From Neurospora crassa OR74A (lineage: Eukaryota; Ascomycota; Sordariomycetes; Sordariales; Sordariaceae): DNA of 64,000 nucleotides. Where the stretch lies: contig NC_026506.1 in assembly GCF_000182925.2 (NCBI RefSeq), forward strand, positions 2,666,001 through 2,730,000, in the 5' to 3' direction. Position numbers and translations under genes: made by a program. Position 1 is the first letter of the stretch, and each line of letters begins with the position of its first letter. Of the stretch, positions 10,587 to 20,767 are shown one piece after another. Below the pieces are notes generated by a model. The model was not told where the DNA came from. It made no database searches and saw only the letters and a list, made by a program, of their open reading frames with translations.

Positions 10587-13500
10587 TCATGCCAAGTACC
10601 GAGCATCATCTCTCCTTCTCGTCGATTTATCCAACACATCCAACCCTTTCAAAAAATCCATCCGCAACTTCATCCTCTTGCGTCCATGCTTCTCCAGCAA
10701 TCTCTTCTCCACCTCTTTCGCCTCCTCATCCATCTTCTTCCCCTTTTTAATCCTTCTCTCCCACCTCTCAAGCAACCGCAACCCTTCATCGTCAATCTCC
10801 GTCCAAATCCCCGGCACATTATCCGGCAACCCCCCTCCGCACTCCAACGCATCGATTGCCCTACCGGCCAGATAAGGGTCGTGCGCTGTCACCCGCATGC
10901 CCCGGACGCAGTGCCGCTTCTTGTAGCCGCGGGCGAGGTAGCGGTTGATGATGGCTTCGGGATCTTCCGAGGCAATGCCGTCGCCTAGGTCCAGGCCGGT
11001 GTGAGGTGGTGGTTTTGGTGGGGCTGTGGATTGTGGATGTGGGTTTTGGTGGCGGTCTTGGTGGCCGGCGGAGGCTGCGAGGGAGGATCGTGAAGCAGAG
11101 GGTTGGGGAGGGGCATGAGAGGATGCTTGTGGTTGTGCCTGGCGTGAGGTTTGGCGTTGTGGGGCAGGGCGCAGGTTGCTGCTGCCTTCGTCGTCTGCGG
11201 CGTAGGGATCGGGGGGAATACGGAAGCGAGGTGGTGGGCTACGAGAGGCAGGTGCGGTATCTCTTGGGGGAAGTTGTCTGCGAGCTGTTGGGATTTCTAT
11301 GGAGGGGCGAGGGACAGAAATAGGGATGGGAGAGCTTCTTTGCTCGGGAGGAGGCCGAGGAGAATTGATGGGCGGGCCGAAGGCGTCGTCGCTTGAATCG
11401 GAGTCCGAGTCTGAGGAGATATATTGGGCCTGTGTCGTTGAGCTTGGTTGGGGAGCAGATTTTTTCTGCGCTGATGAAAGCTCTTGCGATCTAAGGGCTG
11501 AAGAAGATCGTAGGGACGAAGCCTCTTCCACTGTGGGTTGCCAGGGTTGTTGTGGCTGTGTGATGAACGGGTCTTCATCCTCCTCCCTGTACTCATCCAC
11601 TCCATAATCTTCCCCATCATCTCCAAGGATGGGCATATCGTCATCAGCATCGTCCTCGTTGTCTTTGTTGATCAGGGCGGCATCGGCAGCCAGTTCTGGC
11701 CTGGAGGTTGCTTCCAGAATTGGTGGGAGCGGAGATTGCCATCTCTTAGGCGGCGATTCTGGGACCTCGTCCTCCACATCGTATCGTGGTCGCTTACTTG
11801 TCATTCTGTCCAGCGGGGAGGTCATGATTTGATCAGAGTTCCTCTTCAAAGCCCCTGAAGATTTGAGGGCCCCTATGATGGGAATGGGTGGAGAGGACCT
11901 AAACTCGGTGGTATTGGGGTCTTGACGTAGGGTAGTGTCTTGTGCTTCATTAGCATCATCCTCCTCTTCTTCCGCCTCAATTTTGTCATTGTCCACCTCT
12001 TCACTCTCTTCTTCTTCTTCTTCTTCTTCTTCTTCTTCTTCTTCTTCTTCTTCTTCTTCTTCTTCTTCTTCTTCTTCTTCTTCTTCTTCTTCTTCCTCGC
12101 TATCCTCGTCTGTCCCTTGATTGAGCTCAAATGATTGGGCTTCCTGAAACTCCTTGTAGTAGTTTTCGAATTCAGCAAGGTGTTCCTGGAATGCTGTTTG
12201 TAGCTGGTTGGGAACATCTGGCTCGGCGATCCAGTCAAAGTCCAGCAGTTCGGCAATCTCTTGCCAGTCCCGTGCATTGGCAGGCACGTCCTGTTCCGTA
12301 ACCGCCGTCCATAGATCCCACATGTCAACAGCTTTACCCCCGATTGTTACCCAAGTGACTGGATTGGCCTCAATGGCCTCGTTATACCGCTTGAGATATA
12401 CGTAGAACTGCTCTCTCGGTGTTTGTGTGGGCACCGAAACTGCCTCTTCAAGTGGGTGTCCGAGATCAACGGACCCTTCATCCTCACTATACTGCTGAGA
12501 CTGGGACTCAAAGGCAGGTGCACAAGCCCATCGGACCAAAGCACCCTGTGCAAGAGCCTGGAACATGATTAAACTTTGCCGCTCGGGGTCTTGTTTCCGG
12601 GCCTGGTAAGATCGCCACGCTCGCTGAATGATAGAAGCACTCTTAATCTTCTTCTTTTCTCCATGAACCAAGCGAGCTCGCTTGTTTATTTCTTCGAGCC
12701 GCGAAGGTGTCGAGCGAGGCGGGGAGTGTTTGTGTGCAGAGCTTGTCATTGCAGCTTTTACAGGGCCCATGGGTGAGCTCCAGCTCTTTGCAGGGACATC
12801 CTGACGCGTTCTATGCAAAGCTGCTGAAATTCGCCTCTTAGGCGCGGCTTGATCAGCACTCTGAGGCGTCGCCTTTACTTGGGGGTGAACGGTAGCCCTT
12901 GGAGTTGGCCTAGGAAGGCTGGGCTCAGGAGGATTCGGGGCGGCGGCAGGATCCTCTTCGTCCAGGTTCGTTGTAGCCTCTAGGGTTTCAACCCATCTGT
13001 TTCGCCAAGACTGCCAACTGTGACGTGGGTGTTGCTCCGCGAACACCTTGTAGATGAGGTTCCCCTGTAAGCTTTCTCCTTGCCGTTTCATCTGCTTGAG
13101 GTATCCGATCAAATGCTGGTCATCTTCTTGGGTGAAGGTGACTCTGCCGGTGGCGGGTGCAGACACAGCCTGTGAGCGGTCTGGGGCTGGTGTGTGTACT
13201 GTGGTAGTTGTTGCGGGAGGCGTGCCGGGTCTGACATTCTCCTCTTTGCGGACGGGTGCAGGGACTTGAGAAGGCGGTGGTGCTGGTGGTGGCGGCTGAT
13301 AGTTTTGAGGAAGCAGTTCAGCTAGACCGTGCCTGTGTTGATGATCGTATTGCTTCTTGAAGCGATCTTTCCATGACTGCCATGTGTGTCGGGGGTACTT
13401 TTCGGCAAGGTCCATATAGATCTGGTTGCCGCGGATATAGGCGCCTGACCTCTCCTTCTCCAAGACCCAATGAATCAGGAGGTTGTCGTCCTGTGGTGTA

Positions 13501-13945
13501 TAAGGGGTCCGGGTGCTCTTGGTAGACGTGGCTGAGCCGCCAGGACGCACTCCCTTGGCAGTGGCATGGTCGATCGTGTAAAGGTCTCTGTCGGCCAGCT
13601 GACCCTCATCGATGGAATCTGTGATGTACTTCCAAGATAGAGAGCCAGCAGGGGCATAATTTTTCTTGGCATGGTCTGCAATGAGAATATCGGCATTCTT
13701 TTCCAGTTCTACCTTTTTCCCTCCCTGGGCCTATGTGAGGTGTCAGTGATGTGGTCAGGCGCAGACAAAACAATTGCACAGCATACCTTGACTGATTCAA
13801 CTAAGGACTGGCGAGCTGGCACTTTTAGGGAGATCCAAAACTTGAGTCCCTTGAACAGAGTGCCCTCGGATTGATTTTGGTTGTTGTTCCCATCCGGAGT
13901 CTGATTGGCCAAGGCCCCTTCGTACACGATTCCGGCTGACGGCAT
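10587..13945 (-). CDS. RAP1: telomere-associated protein RAP1 (BRCT, two Myb, ARID-like, RCT)
   Basis: Two exons (13787-13945 and 10587-13730; 56-nt intron) give 1100 residues. RAP1 sits at telomeres, is recruited by a TTAGGG-binding protein in many fungi and animals, and acts in end protection and silencing. Domains seen: BRCT at about 28-110 (LFKGLKFWISLKVPARQSLV, then ADILIADHAKKNYAPAGSLS), reconstituted only when the exons are joined; first Rap1-type Myb at about 130-183 (YTPQDDNLLIHWV, YPRHTWQSWKDRFKK); a second Myb at about 252-302 (FTQEDDQHLIGYL, HPRHSWQSWRNRW); an IQ-like helix near 419; an ARID-like segment at about 491-581; a run of some 30 Glu near 598-629; and the RAP1 C-terminal domain at about 970-1060 (INRYLARGYKKRHCVRG). 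The start ATG gives an intact BRCT. The divergent promoter is shared with SWF1 and carries telomere-like motifs. Confidence 0.93.
12008..12095 (+). repeat. (CTT)n microsatellite in RAP1 coding sequence
   Basis: About 29 consecutive CTT/TTC triplets, read on the minus strand as poly-Glu within RAP1. It is a likely site of length polymorphism. Confidence 0.93.
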
Positions 13946-13971
13946 CCTGAAGTGTGACTGATGGGCTATTG

Positions 13972-13982
13972 CCCTAACCCTG
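13972..13982 (-). promoter_or_regulatory. telomere-repeat-like motif in the RAP1 leader
   Basis: The plus strand reads CCCTAACCCTG (minus: CAGGGTTAGGG), 27-37 bases upstream of the RAP1 start codon. It matches nearly two TTAGGG units. It could bind a TRF/Tbf1-like Myb factor or be chance. Confidence 0.4.
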
Positions 13983-14459
13983 GGTCTGAGCTCTTCCAGT
14001 CACTTGACAGCGCAAGAAACAAGGGCTTCATCAGTACACTTTAATTCATGATTGTGAACGGTGGAGGGCTTGAGGGCAGAGCGTGGTTAGTTTGTTGATT
14101 TATTATGGGTGTTTGGCGAATTTGGCGATGGCCTCACTTTGTTGTTGTGAGCGTGGCGTCCCGTTGGGCACAGTCAAAGTGAAGCGTGCGTTGGCGTGCG
14201 GGCGGATCACGGTAGGCCAGCCAACCCGGAGCAGAATGAAAGTGAAAAGCAGATTACGAGGGAGAGGTTGTACCTCAAAATGGATGTTTGATGAATGAAG
14301 CATTCGATGTCAGCACCAGCATAGAACTGAACCTTCCACCGAGTTATGTGTGAACCGCCGTGCCTTCCCTCTCTTTGTTTGCGTGTGTTTGGCGTGAAGA
14401 TTCATTCGACCCTTCGTCGCGCTCTCACGGGGACAAGACAGGGGGACAAACAGGGCTCT

Positions 14460-14472
14460 GACCCTAACCCTA
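14460..14472 (-). promoter_or_regulatory. telomere-repeat-like motif in the RAP1/SWF1 promoter
   Basis: The plus strand reads GACCCTAACCCTA, two TTAGGG units in antisense, about 515 bases from either start codon. Function is inferred only from similarity to teloboxes. Confidence 0.4.
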
Positions 14473-14974
14473 CGGGGCTCTAAATCTCAAATAAATCTCC
14501 CCCTCGGGGCATCCAAAACAACAGAATGTCGGTCTTGGCATCGACGACGACTGAGGTGGTCCGAGCTGCCAAGGCACAGAGCTGCCTGACCTTCACTCGG
14601 TCCATCGGTCTTTGCGTTTGTCACTCCATTGTCCCAATGATTCCCCCCATATCCTCCTCTTCTTACTTCTGATTCTTGCTATCTTTTTTATTCTGTTCAT
14701 AAAGTCTTTCCTTGGTGATTCCCAGTTCATTCCTCTCGGTTTGCCCCTCCTGAGAACAGCTGTATGTTGACAGGGGTGTTCGCTGGCCGAGACACCCGCG
14801 GCCTCACAACAAAGAGAAAGAGACCCAACTTGACCTTTACCAACTGAACTGGAAACATCACCCTCCACCTTTAGACCTGATCGATTTGGGCAAGACTCAT
14901 CCATAATTACCAACTTGTATTATGATTCTCACCTCCCGGATCAAAAGTGAAGGAAAAAACGGGGACTCGACACC

Positions 14975-16331
14975 ATGGGCACCATCGCAATCATCGCCGC
15001 CGTCATCCTGGGCATCTCATTCATGACCTTTGTGGCCTTTTTCGGCAGACTACCTGCACTACGGTACATCAACCATCCTCTTGTCCAACTCCTCGATCAT
15101 GATCATAGTTGCTAACTCTGTGATAAACAGAAACACCCCCATCTCCTTCCTCCACCGCCTCATCTGGATTCACCTCCCCAATGGCATCCTCACCGTCGAC
15201 CGCACCTTGACCAACGGGCGCCTGACCACCTCTCTCACCCGCCTCGGCCGCCACCTCTGGTACGATCAACACCCGACCATCCTCATCTTCTTCTTCCTCT
15301 TGCTTTCCGTTGGCGAATACCTCTACCTACCCGTCGCCTGGCCTCACTTCTCCTTCACCCACAAATTCTTCGGTACCATCGCCATCCTATGTCCCTATAT
15401 CTTCCTCTACCTCTCCGCCTACACCGACCCGGGTGTCATAAACGCCAAGACTCATGTCCGCGAAATGGCCCGCTACCCTTACGACTTCACCCTCTTCCAC
15501 CCCGGCACGAGCTGCGAGACGTGCCACCTCCTCAAACCCGCGAGGTCGAAGCACTGCAGCATCTGCAAGAAGTGCGTCGGGAGGATGGACCACCACTGTA
15601 TCTTCATCAATAACTGCGTGGGGGCCAACAACCAGCGGTGGTTCATTTTGTTGCTGCTCAGCACGGCCATCCTCACCCTTTACGGCGGGGTTCTGGGGTT
15701 AGTAATTATCCGGGCCAAGATCCAGGCGAGGTTCCCCTACTGGACGTTGATGCCGTGGTGGACTTCCACTCAAGCATGGAATAGCGGCGACCTGGATTTC
15801 CATCGGTGGTTGCTCCTCTGGAGCTGGGGATTGCAGTCGGGAGTGGCCATGGGCGGCGTTACCTTGTTGGCGCTGCTGACCACGCCGTTGGTTTGGGGGT
15901 TGCTGGGATACCATTTGTGGCTGGTTTATTGTGGGACGACGACGAATGAGAGTATGAAGTGGCAGGATTGGCAAGCGGAGATGGATGAGGGCGGGGTGTA
16001 TAAGCGGCGGATGGCGGCCGATGGAAGCAGGGAGAAAGACCTCAAGGTCGAGCCGGCGTGGACGAGGTGGCCGGTTGAGGCGGAACAGATTATGGTGAGG
16101 ACGGAGGATGGAAAGCCCCCTAGGTCGAGTCATCGGTTGCCGGGCGAGGGAGAGTGGGAGGCCGTTTGGAGGTTGAAAGATGTGGAAAATCTCTATGATA
16201 TTGGGTTTTGGGATAATCTTGTCGATGTCTTCTTGCCGTATTTCATGTTCAAGGAGTCAAAGGGTAGGAGTCCTGTTGACGAGCGAGAGTTTGGGAGGGA
16301 GAGAGGGAGAAATAGGAGACGGAGTTCTTGA
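14975..16331 (+). CDS. SWF1: DHHC palmitoyltransferase, Swf1 type
   Basis: Two exons (14975-15063 and 15131-16331; 67-nt intron with GTTGCTAAC branch site) give 429 residues. Swf1 S-acylates cysteines next to the transmembrane segment of SNAREs and other proteins at the ER. Seen: an N-terminal membrane helix within residues 4-24, two more helices around 79-98 and 110-127, a Cys-rich domain at 158-207 with CETCHLLKPARSKHCSICKK and the catalytic RMDHHCIFINNCVG (D183-H184-H185-C186), two further hydrophobic stretches after it, and a TTTNE motif near 305 that corresponds to the TTxE signature of the family. The start codon lies in CACCATGG, and exon 1 supplies the first membrane helix, which favours this start. 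The gene is divergent from RAP1 and convergent with the EngB-type gene. Confidence 0.95.
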
Positions 16332-16559
16332 GTGGTGTTTTGAAGTTCGAGATACCCATAGACGTGTTGAGAGCAGATAGATGCTAACATAGTATAGAGA
16401 CCAAAATGTGTTTTTCGCTTTGTCTTCGGGCTAAATAAGGAAGGAGTTTGGTGATGATTTTCATATTTACATGTTCCAAGGGGTATCAAGTCTATTGGCA
16501 TTGCTTCAAATGGTACATAAATAATACAGTGACTTCCAAGCGGACATCAGATCGTCCAC

Positions 16560-18074
16560 CTAGAACGACGCTTTCTCCCGGCCCCCCTTAGATCCTGTTG
16601 TCCCCTGATGCGGCGTTGCCCATACGATCTGGTCAAATGGTATAATCTTGCTGACCGCCGGCGCTGACTTCGTCACCACACTACCCAGCTCCGGTGCCTC
16701 CTCATCTGCCAGCGCCCGCTCGTCTCTAACCAGACCAGCCATCTTTGCAATCGCCAATCGTGCGCCTGCAATGCCCAATCCGGCATTCCTCGGGTCACCC
16801 GCGCCTGTCACCCACAGCTCCCTCTCCCACCCCTTACCCTCCACCCACGTCAAACTCTCCTCCTCAATCTTTCTCAACTCCTCCCACACCTTGACACACA
16901 TGTCCCCAATCGATCCCTCCTTCCTCTCCTTTCCTGTCCCCTGGCGATACTCTTCCATCGAGTCAATCTTATCCGCCTTGGTCAAGATCACCGTCGTCCT
17001 GACACCGGCATCCCTCAACATACCCAACACTGTCCTATCATCCTTCTTGACCCCCGCCACCGAATCGATCAGCACCACGGCGCCCTTAAGCATCTTCCTC
17101 TTCTCCAAATACTTGGTAATCTCCTTGCCCCACTCCGCCTGCGAGTTGAACCCATAACCGGGCATGTCCACCAATATCAGCTGATTCGTCGGTTTCCTTT
17201 CCTTGTTGAACTTGTTCTTCTCCTCCCTCTTCTCCGACCGCGACTTGATCGCATGTGACTCCCCAGCCTCCGGCTCCGCCTCCTTCTTGGGCGGCGCCAC
17301 TTTCGGTGGCGGGCCAAACCCGTACGCGTTCATCGTCTTGGTGCTGCCCGCGTGCGCGGACGTGATGGCCCGTCCGGCCCGGCGCGCTTCGAGACCGTGG
17401 GCGCGACCGGCGGCGGCGCCAGCGGCGCCCGATAAAGCGTTGATCAAGGTGGACTTGCCCACGTTGGAGCGGCCCAGGATGCACACTTCGGGCACGTGCG
17501 TGTTGACGGGGAAGTTGAGGAAGCGAGGAGCGGCGTACATGAAGTAGGGTTTCTGGCAGGTGAAAATGTGCGTGGCGGCGAAGAGGGAGTTGGCGGTCGG
17601 GGCCGGGGCCGGGAGGGCGCGCTGGTTGGGGTCGTTGGAGGGGGGTGGGAGGAAGGAGAAGGATGATGGCGCTTTTTCGACTGGCCCGGTCTTTTTGATC
17701 TTTTTGGGTGTTTCTTTGGGTTTCTCTACTTGTTTCTCTTTGGATGTCTCCGGTTGCTCGGCTTTAAGTTTCCCTGGTTGCTTGGCTTTGGGCTTCTCTG
17801 GTTGTTTGGCTTTGTGGTTTTCCGGTTGCTTCGCTTTGGGTTTCTCCGTTGGTTTTCCCTGGGGCTTCCCCAGTTGTGTAGGTTGAGATCGCGACGTGGA
17901 TCGTGCCGCCGGGCGATGTCGTGCTGGGTTCGCTGTCGTGGAGCTGAAGAGACGGATGGAAGAGATCGGGGCAGCAACTGTGACGGGTCGGGAGGCTGCG
18001 AGTTGTCGGAGGACTACGGACCTCAGGTTGGGAGGCATGGCCAAAATACTGGCCATTGTCCTTTGGTATGTCAT
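16560..18074 (-). CDS. EngB/YihA-family GTPase, probably mitochondrial
   Basis: Single-exon gene of 504 residues from the ATG at 18074; in-frame ATGs at 18056 and 18038 are alternative starts. EngB-type GTPases act in large ribosomal subunit assembly. The fungal copy carries an Arg/Ser-rich, acid-poor N terminus (VVLRQLAASRPVTVAAP, then SIRLFSSTTANPARHRP) typical of mitochondrial import. Next comes a degenerate tandem repeat of about 8-10 residues (KPKAKQPEK, HKAKQPEK, LKAEQPE). GTPase motifs: G1 GRSNVGKST at 201-209, G2 region near AGSTKTMNAY, G3 DMPGYGF at 303-309, G4 TKAD at 365-368. Between G2 and G3 there is a charged insertion of about 45 residues (KKEAEPEAGES, KNKFNKERKPTNQ) that bacterial EngB lacks. 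The gene is divergent from FMC1, another mitochondrial assembly factor. Confidence 0.92.
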   Translation of the reverse strand: MTYQRTMASILAMPPNLRSVVLRQLAASRPVTVAAPISSIRLFSSTTANPARHRPAARSTSRSQPTQLGKPQGKPTEKPKAKQPENHKAKQPEKPKAKQPGKLKAEQPETSKEKQVEKPKETPKKIKKTGPVEKAPSSFSFLPPPSNDPNQRALPAPAPTANSLFAATHIFTCQKPYFMYAAPRFLNFPVNTHVPEVCILGRSNVGKSTLINALSGAAGAAAGRAHGLEARRAGRAITSAHAGSTKTMNAYGFGPPPKVAPPKKEAEPEAGESHAIKSRSEKREEKNKFNKERKPTNQLILVDMPGYGFNSQAEWGKEITKYLEKRKMLKGAVVLIDSVAGVKKDDRTVLGMLRDAGVRTTVILTKADKIDSMEEYRQGTGKERKEGSIGDMCVKVWEELRKIEEESLTWVEGKGWERELWVTGAGDPRNAGLGIAGARLAIAKMAGLVRDERALADEEAPELGSVVTKSAPAVSKIIPFDQIVWATPHQGTTGSKGGREKASF

Positions 18075-18519
18075 GGCGGAGTATGTTGCCGACAACTGAG
18101 GTAATCAGGATCTTGTCTGGCGCAACAAGACAGCAGTGATGGGAAGAGAGAGTCGCAGATTTCCAATTCGACTTTCTTTCTGTAATTGATAAGGTATGCC
18201 ATGCTAACTCCCGATAACACCATCTTGCCTGCCGCGGGGACCGATTCTCTTTCCGATAAGCTGTTTAATACCAGGGGTTAGGGTTATGGGTGAAGTCGGA
18301 TGAAGCTCTCTTGGAAGCTCGGGACATTTTCTGGAGCGCCAGTCGAAGTCCAAACTGACCTCATCTTCGATCCGCCATCGCACCTCGTCGCGTCCTCTTC
18401 CAGTCCACACCCGTCCGCGTTCTGCCGTCGCAAACTCTCCTATTTCCTACCTCCCTCTCAACCCAACCACCACCCGTCACCACCACATCGTCACCCAACC
18501 GAATCAAGCGAACGCCAAC
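18075..18519. other. divergent promoter, EngB-type GTPase / FMC1
   Basis: 445 bp separating two genes for mitochondrial assembly factors. Contains a telomere-like motif at 18272-18289 and a CT/CA-rich leader before FMC1. No gene seen. Confidence 0.6.
18272..18289 (+). promoter_or_regulatory. telomere-repeat-like motif
   Basis: Reads CAGGGGTTAGGGTTATGG, containing GGGTTAGGGTTA, about 230 bases before the FMC1 ATG and 200 bases from the GTPase ATG. Confidence 0.4.
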
Positions 18520-18873
18520 ATGTCTGCCGCAAAGACTAACATCCTCCATCTCTACCGCGCCCTCCTTCGCGAGCTTCCTCCCCGACCCCTGCTCACCACC
18601 CCGCGCGCTCCCCTCCACCAGCGCCTCCGCGACTTTGTCTCTTCCGCCGCCTCCCCCGCCTCCGCCGGCGCTAGCACCCCCGTTCACCAACCCTCCGTCG
18701 CCGAAGCCGAGCAGCTCCTTGCCTATCTTCAGGCGCAGCGGGAATACGTCACTTTGCTGGAGCGTTACAACCCCGGCATGGGCATGGACGAGGAGACAAG
18801 GGTCAGACTGACGGCTAAGAGGGTGGGTATGGACTTGCCCAAGGAGTTTCAGGAAGGGGAGGAGGACAAGTAA
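18520..18873 (+). CDS. FMC1: ATP synthase assembly factor FMC1 (LYR-related)
   Basis: Intronless gene of 117 residues. FMC1 is a mitochondrial matrix protein that helps assemble the F1 sector of ATP synthase, in yeast by assisting the chaperone Atp12 at high temperature. The N terminus carries the LYR-like helix HLYRALLRELP at residues 10-20. The conserved C-terminal block LLERYNPGMGMDEETRVRLT, followed by AKRVGMDLP, is diagnostic of the fungal FMC1/UPF0593 family. A low-complexity Ala/Ser/Pro linker (about 40-58) joins them. The usual family length is 100-160. The start ATG sits in CCAACATGTC. Confidence 0.92.
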   Translation: MSAAKTNILHLYRALLRELPPRPLLTTPRAPLHQRLRDFVSSAASPASAGASTPVHQPSVAEAEQLLAYLQAQREYVTLLERYNPGMGMDEETRVRLTAKRVGMDLPKEFQEGEEDK

Positions 18874-20767
18874 AATGTGCAAGGTCAACCGTGCCATGAC
18901 CGCACCGTATGCGGGTGTACAAGAAAGAAAGACTGTATTATTGCTGGGTTGAACTTGGAAGAAAGGCGTTATGGGAGTTCTGTCTGTTTAGCCATGGGTT
19001 TGGGAAGTCAAGGAAGACGGGGTTTGGAACCGCGACAATTGCTCAGGTTGAGCAGGAGAAGGGGGGGGGGAAAAGGTTTGGGATGGAATAAGGTCGGATC
19101 CGACCAATACCATTGAGGGCGATGGCATCGACAAAGACCAAGCCTGATGTGCGAAATCCCAGATCAGATGACTGAGAGGATCCGAAACCAGTGGAAGCAC
19201 GGTTTGGGAAGGGAGGGCGGATTCGAAAGACCACAGAAAGTCAGAAAAAGCTCAGTCGCCCAAGTCTGAAGTTGAACTCGAGACCAGCTGCAACATTCGA
19301 GAACCTACAACCTACCATATACCGCGCATCTAAAGTGTTTTCAGGCTCCCGCACACCATATCGCTTGCGTGGCCATGCACAGGGCGGAACGGGTACGAGA
19401 GTTATTGGGGAATCTGGGCTTGCGGCTTACAAGGTCCAAGGTCTGCCGTCTGGACATTTGCCCGCTTGCCGATGCCGGGACTTGCGAAACAGTGTACGCG
19501 GAGTTTGCTACCGGCCGTCGACGCAACAGGCGGGACACTTCCGAGTATGACCTGCACTCTTCAACGACAACCGACAGATGCGGATTTATCTTCATCGACA
19601 TTGATCGTACTAGAATAACCAATGTGATTATTGCAATGGTCATTGGTATCACGAGTTCTTCCGAGGTTCTAAATGTGATGATCAGTAGACGGAAGAGTGC
19701 TTGCTCACAATTGAGGATCTGCCTCCAGTACTGTGCCATCACATGCCGGGAAACCCGAGTCAGCAATGACCTCACTCGCAACATCAGGAGGATATCACCT
19801 ATGACCATCACCGTCTCCCCGGCCGTGTTTGCCTTCGCCATAGTAAACAGACGCTTCGCTTTCGCCCTGGCCACGATATATCTTGCCGTATCCTTTTCGT
19901 CTGAATTCAGTACACCTCATTCCTCCGACCTTCGCATATCCTGGCCAAGTGAGACTTCCTGATGGGACCATCTACTCGTATCGAGGTCACTCGAGCAAAC
20001 AGTTCACAATATGGGACTGAACTTGTCCTGCTTGAAGGGGACCATGTTCTTGAGGTTCCAAGCCAAGATGCCTCAGTTCGAGGAGGGCCTTGTTCAAGAT
20101 ATCTTGGTTGAACTGCTATTTGCATCCACAGACCATGTTTCCGCCGATTTGACGCTATCGCCATCTTCTAGCAGTCTCTCCTCCGCCGAGTCAGTGCCCA
20201 GCAGACTACCTGCTTGTTTCACCACCAGAACCATCAGAAACAAATCCCAATCTTCAGTACTTCCTCACCTCCACTCATCCACTTGGTGTCCTTGTATTAT
20301 CATCCCTCTCGATACCAACAGACTCATCCGATACATCGCCTCGGCTTCCATCTCTACCTCCGGGGCGGGTGCCAATTGCCATCCATTCCTCTACTCTCCG
20401 TCAACACTCGTACACCTCCCGCAGCTCATGGTTCTCCCACTATAAGAAGGCCTCTCCTTCTCTTCTTCCGGTTACAATCTTCTTCTCCTGGCCCTCAACG
20501 ATATCCTCAGCCTCAGGTACGCCGGTTCGATAACGGCCTCAGCCTCTGCTGTTATCTTCTCTCATATCCTTCCTTTTCTATCATCCTTTCCTTCGCCGGA
20601 CATCCAAATTCCCTCAAAACATCATATCTCCTTGAACTCACTGTTCACACGCCATCCGTCTTCACACAACTACAGCGAGTGCCAAACCTGAACACTTCGT
20701 GGCCATCGGATCTGATCTGAGGCATCCGTCTCTCTTTCACATCGAGACATCCAGGGGATCACAGACC
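18874..20767. other. gene-free region, promoter of 2EXR gene
   Basis: 1.9 kb. The stretch 19341-19962 is open on both strands for about 180-200 codons, with hydrophobic patches, but neither frame resembles a known protein or has coding-like composition. 20200-20700 is CT-rich and may be the promoter or leader of the gene at 20768. Confidence 0.5.

Larger units (their letters stand above)
13946..14974. other. divergent promoter region, RAP1 / SWF1
   Basis: 1.03 kb between the RAP1 ATG (minus) and the SWF1 ATG (plus). Holds two telomere-repeat-like motifs (13972 and 14461). No convincing gene. Confidence 0.6.

Noticed and set aside
19341-19962. Two overlapping antisense frames of 177 and 197 codons with hydrophobic patches
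   Set aside because: Both strands are open at once, composition is not coding-like, and no family was recognised.
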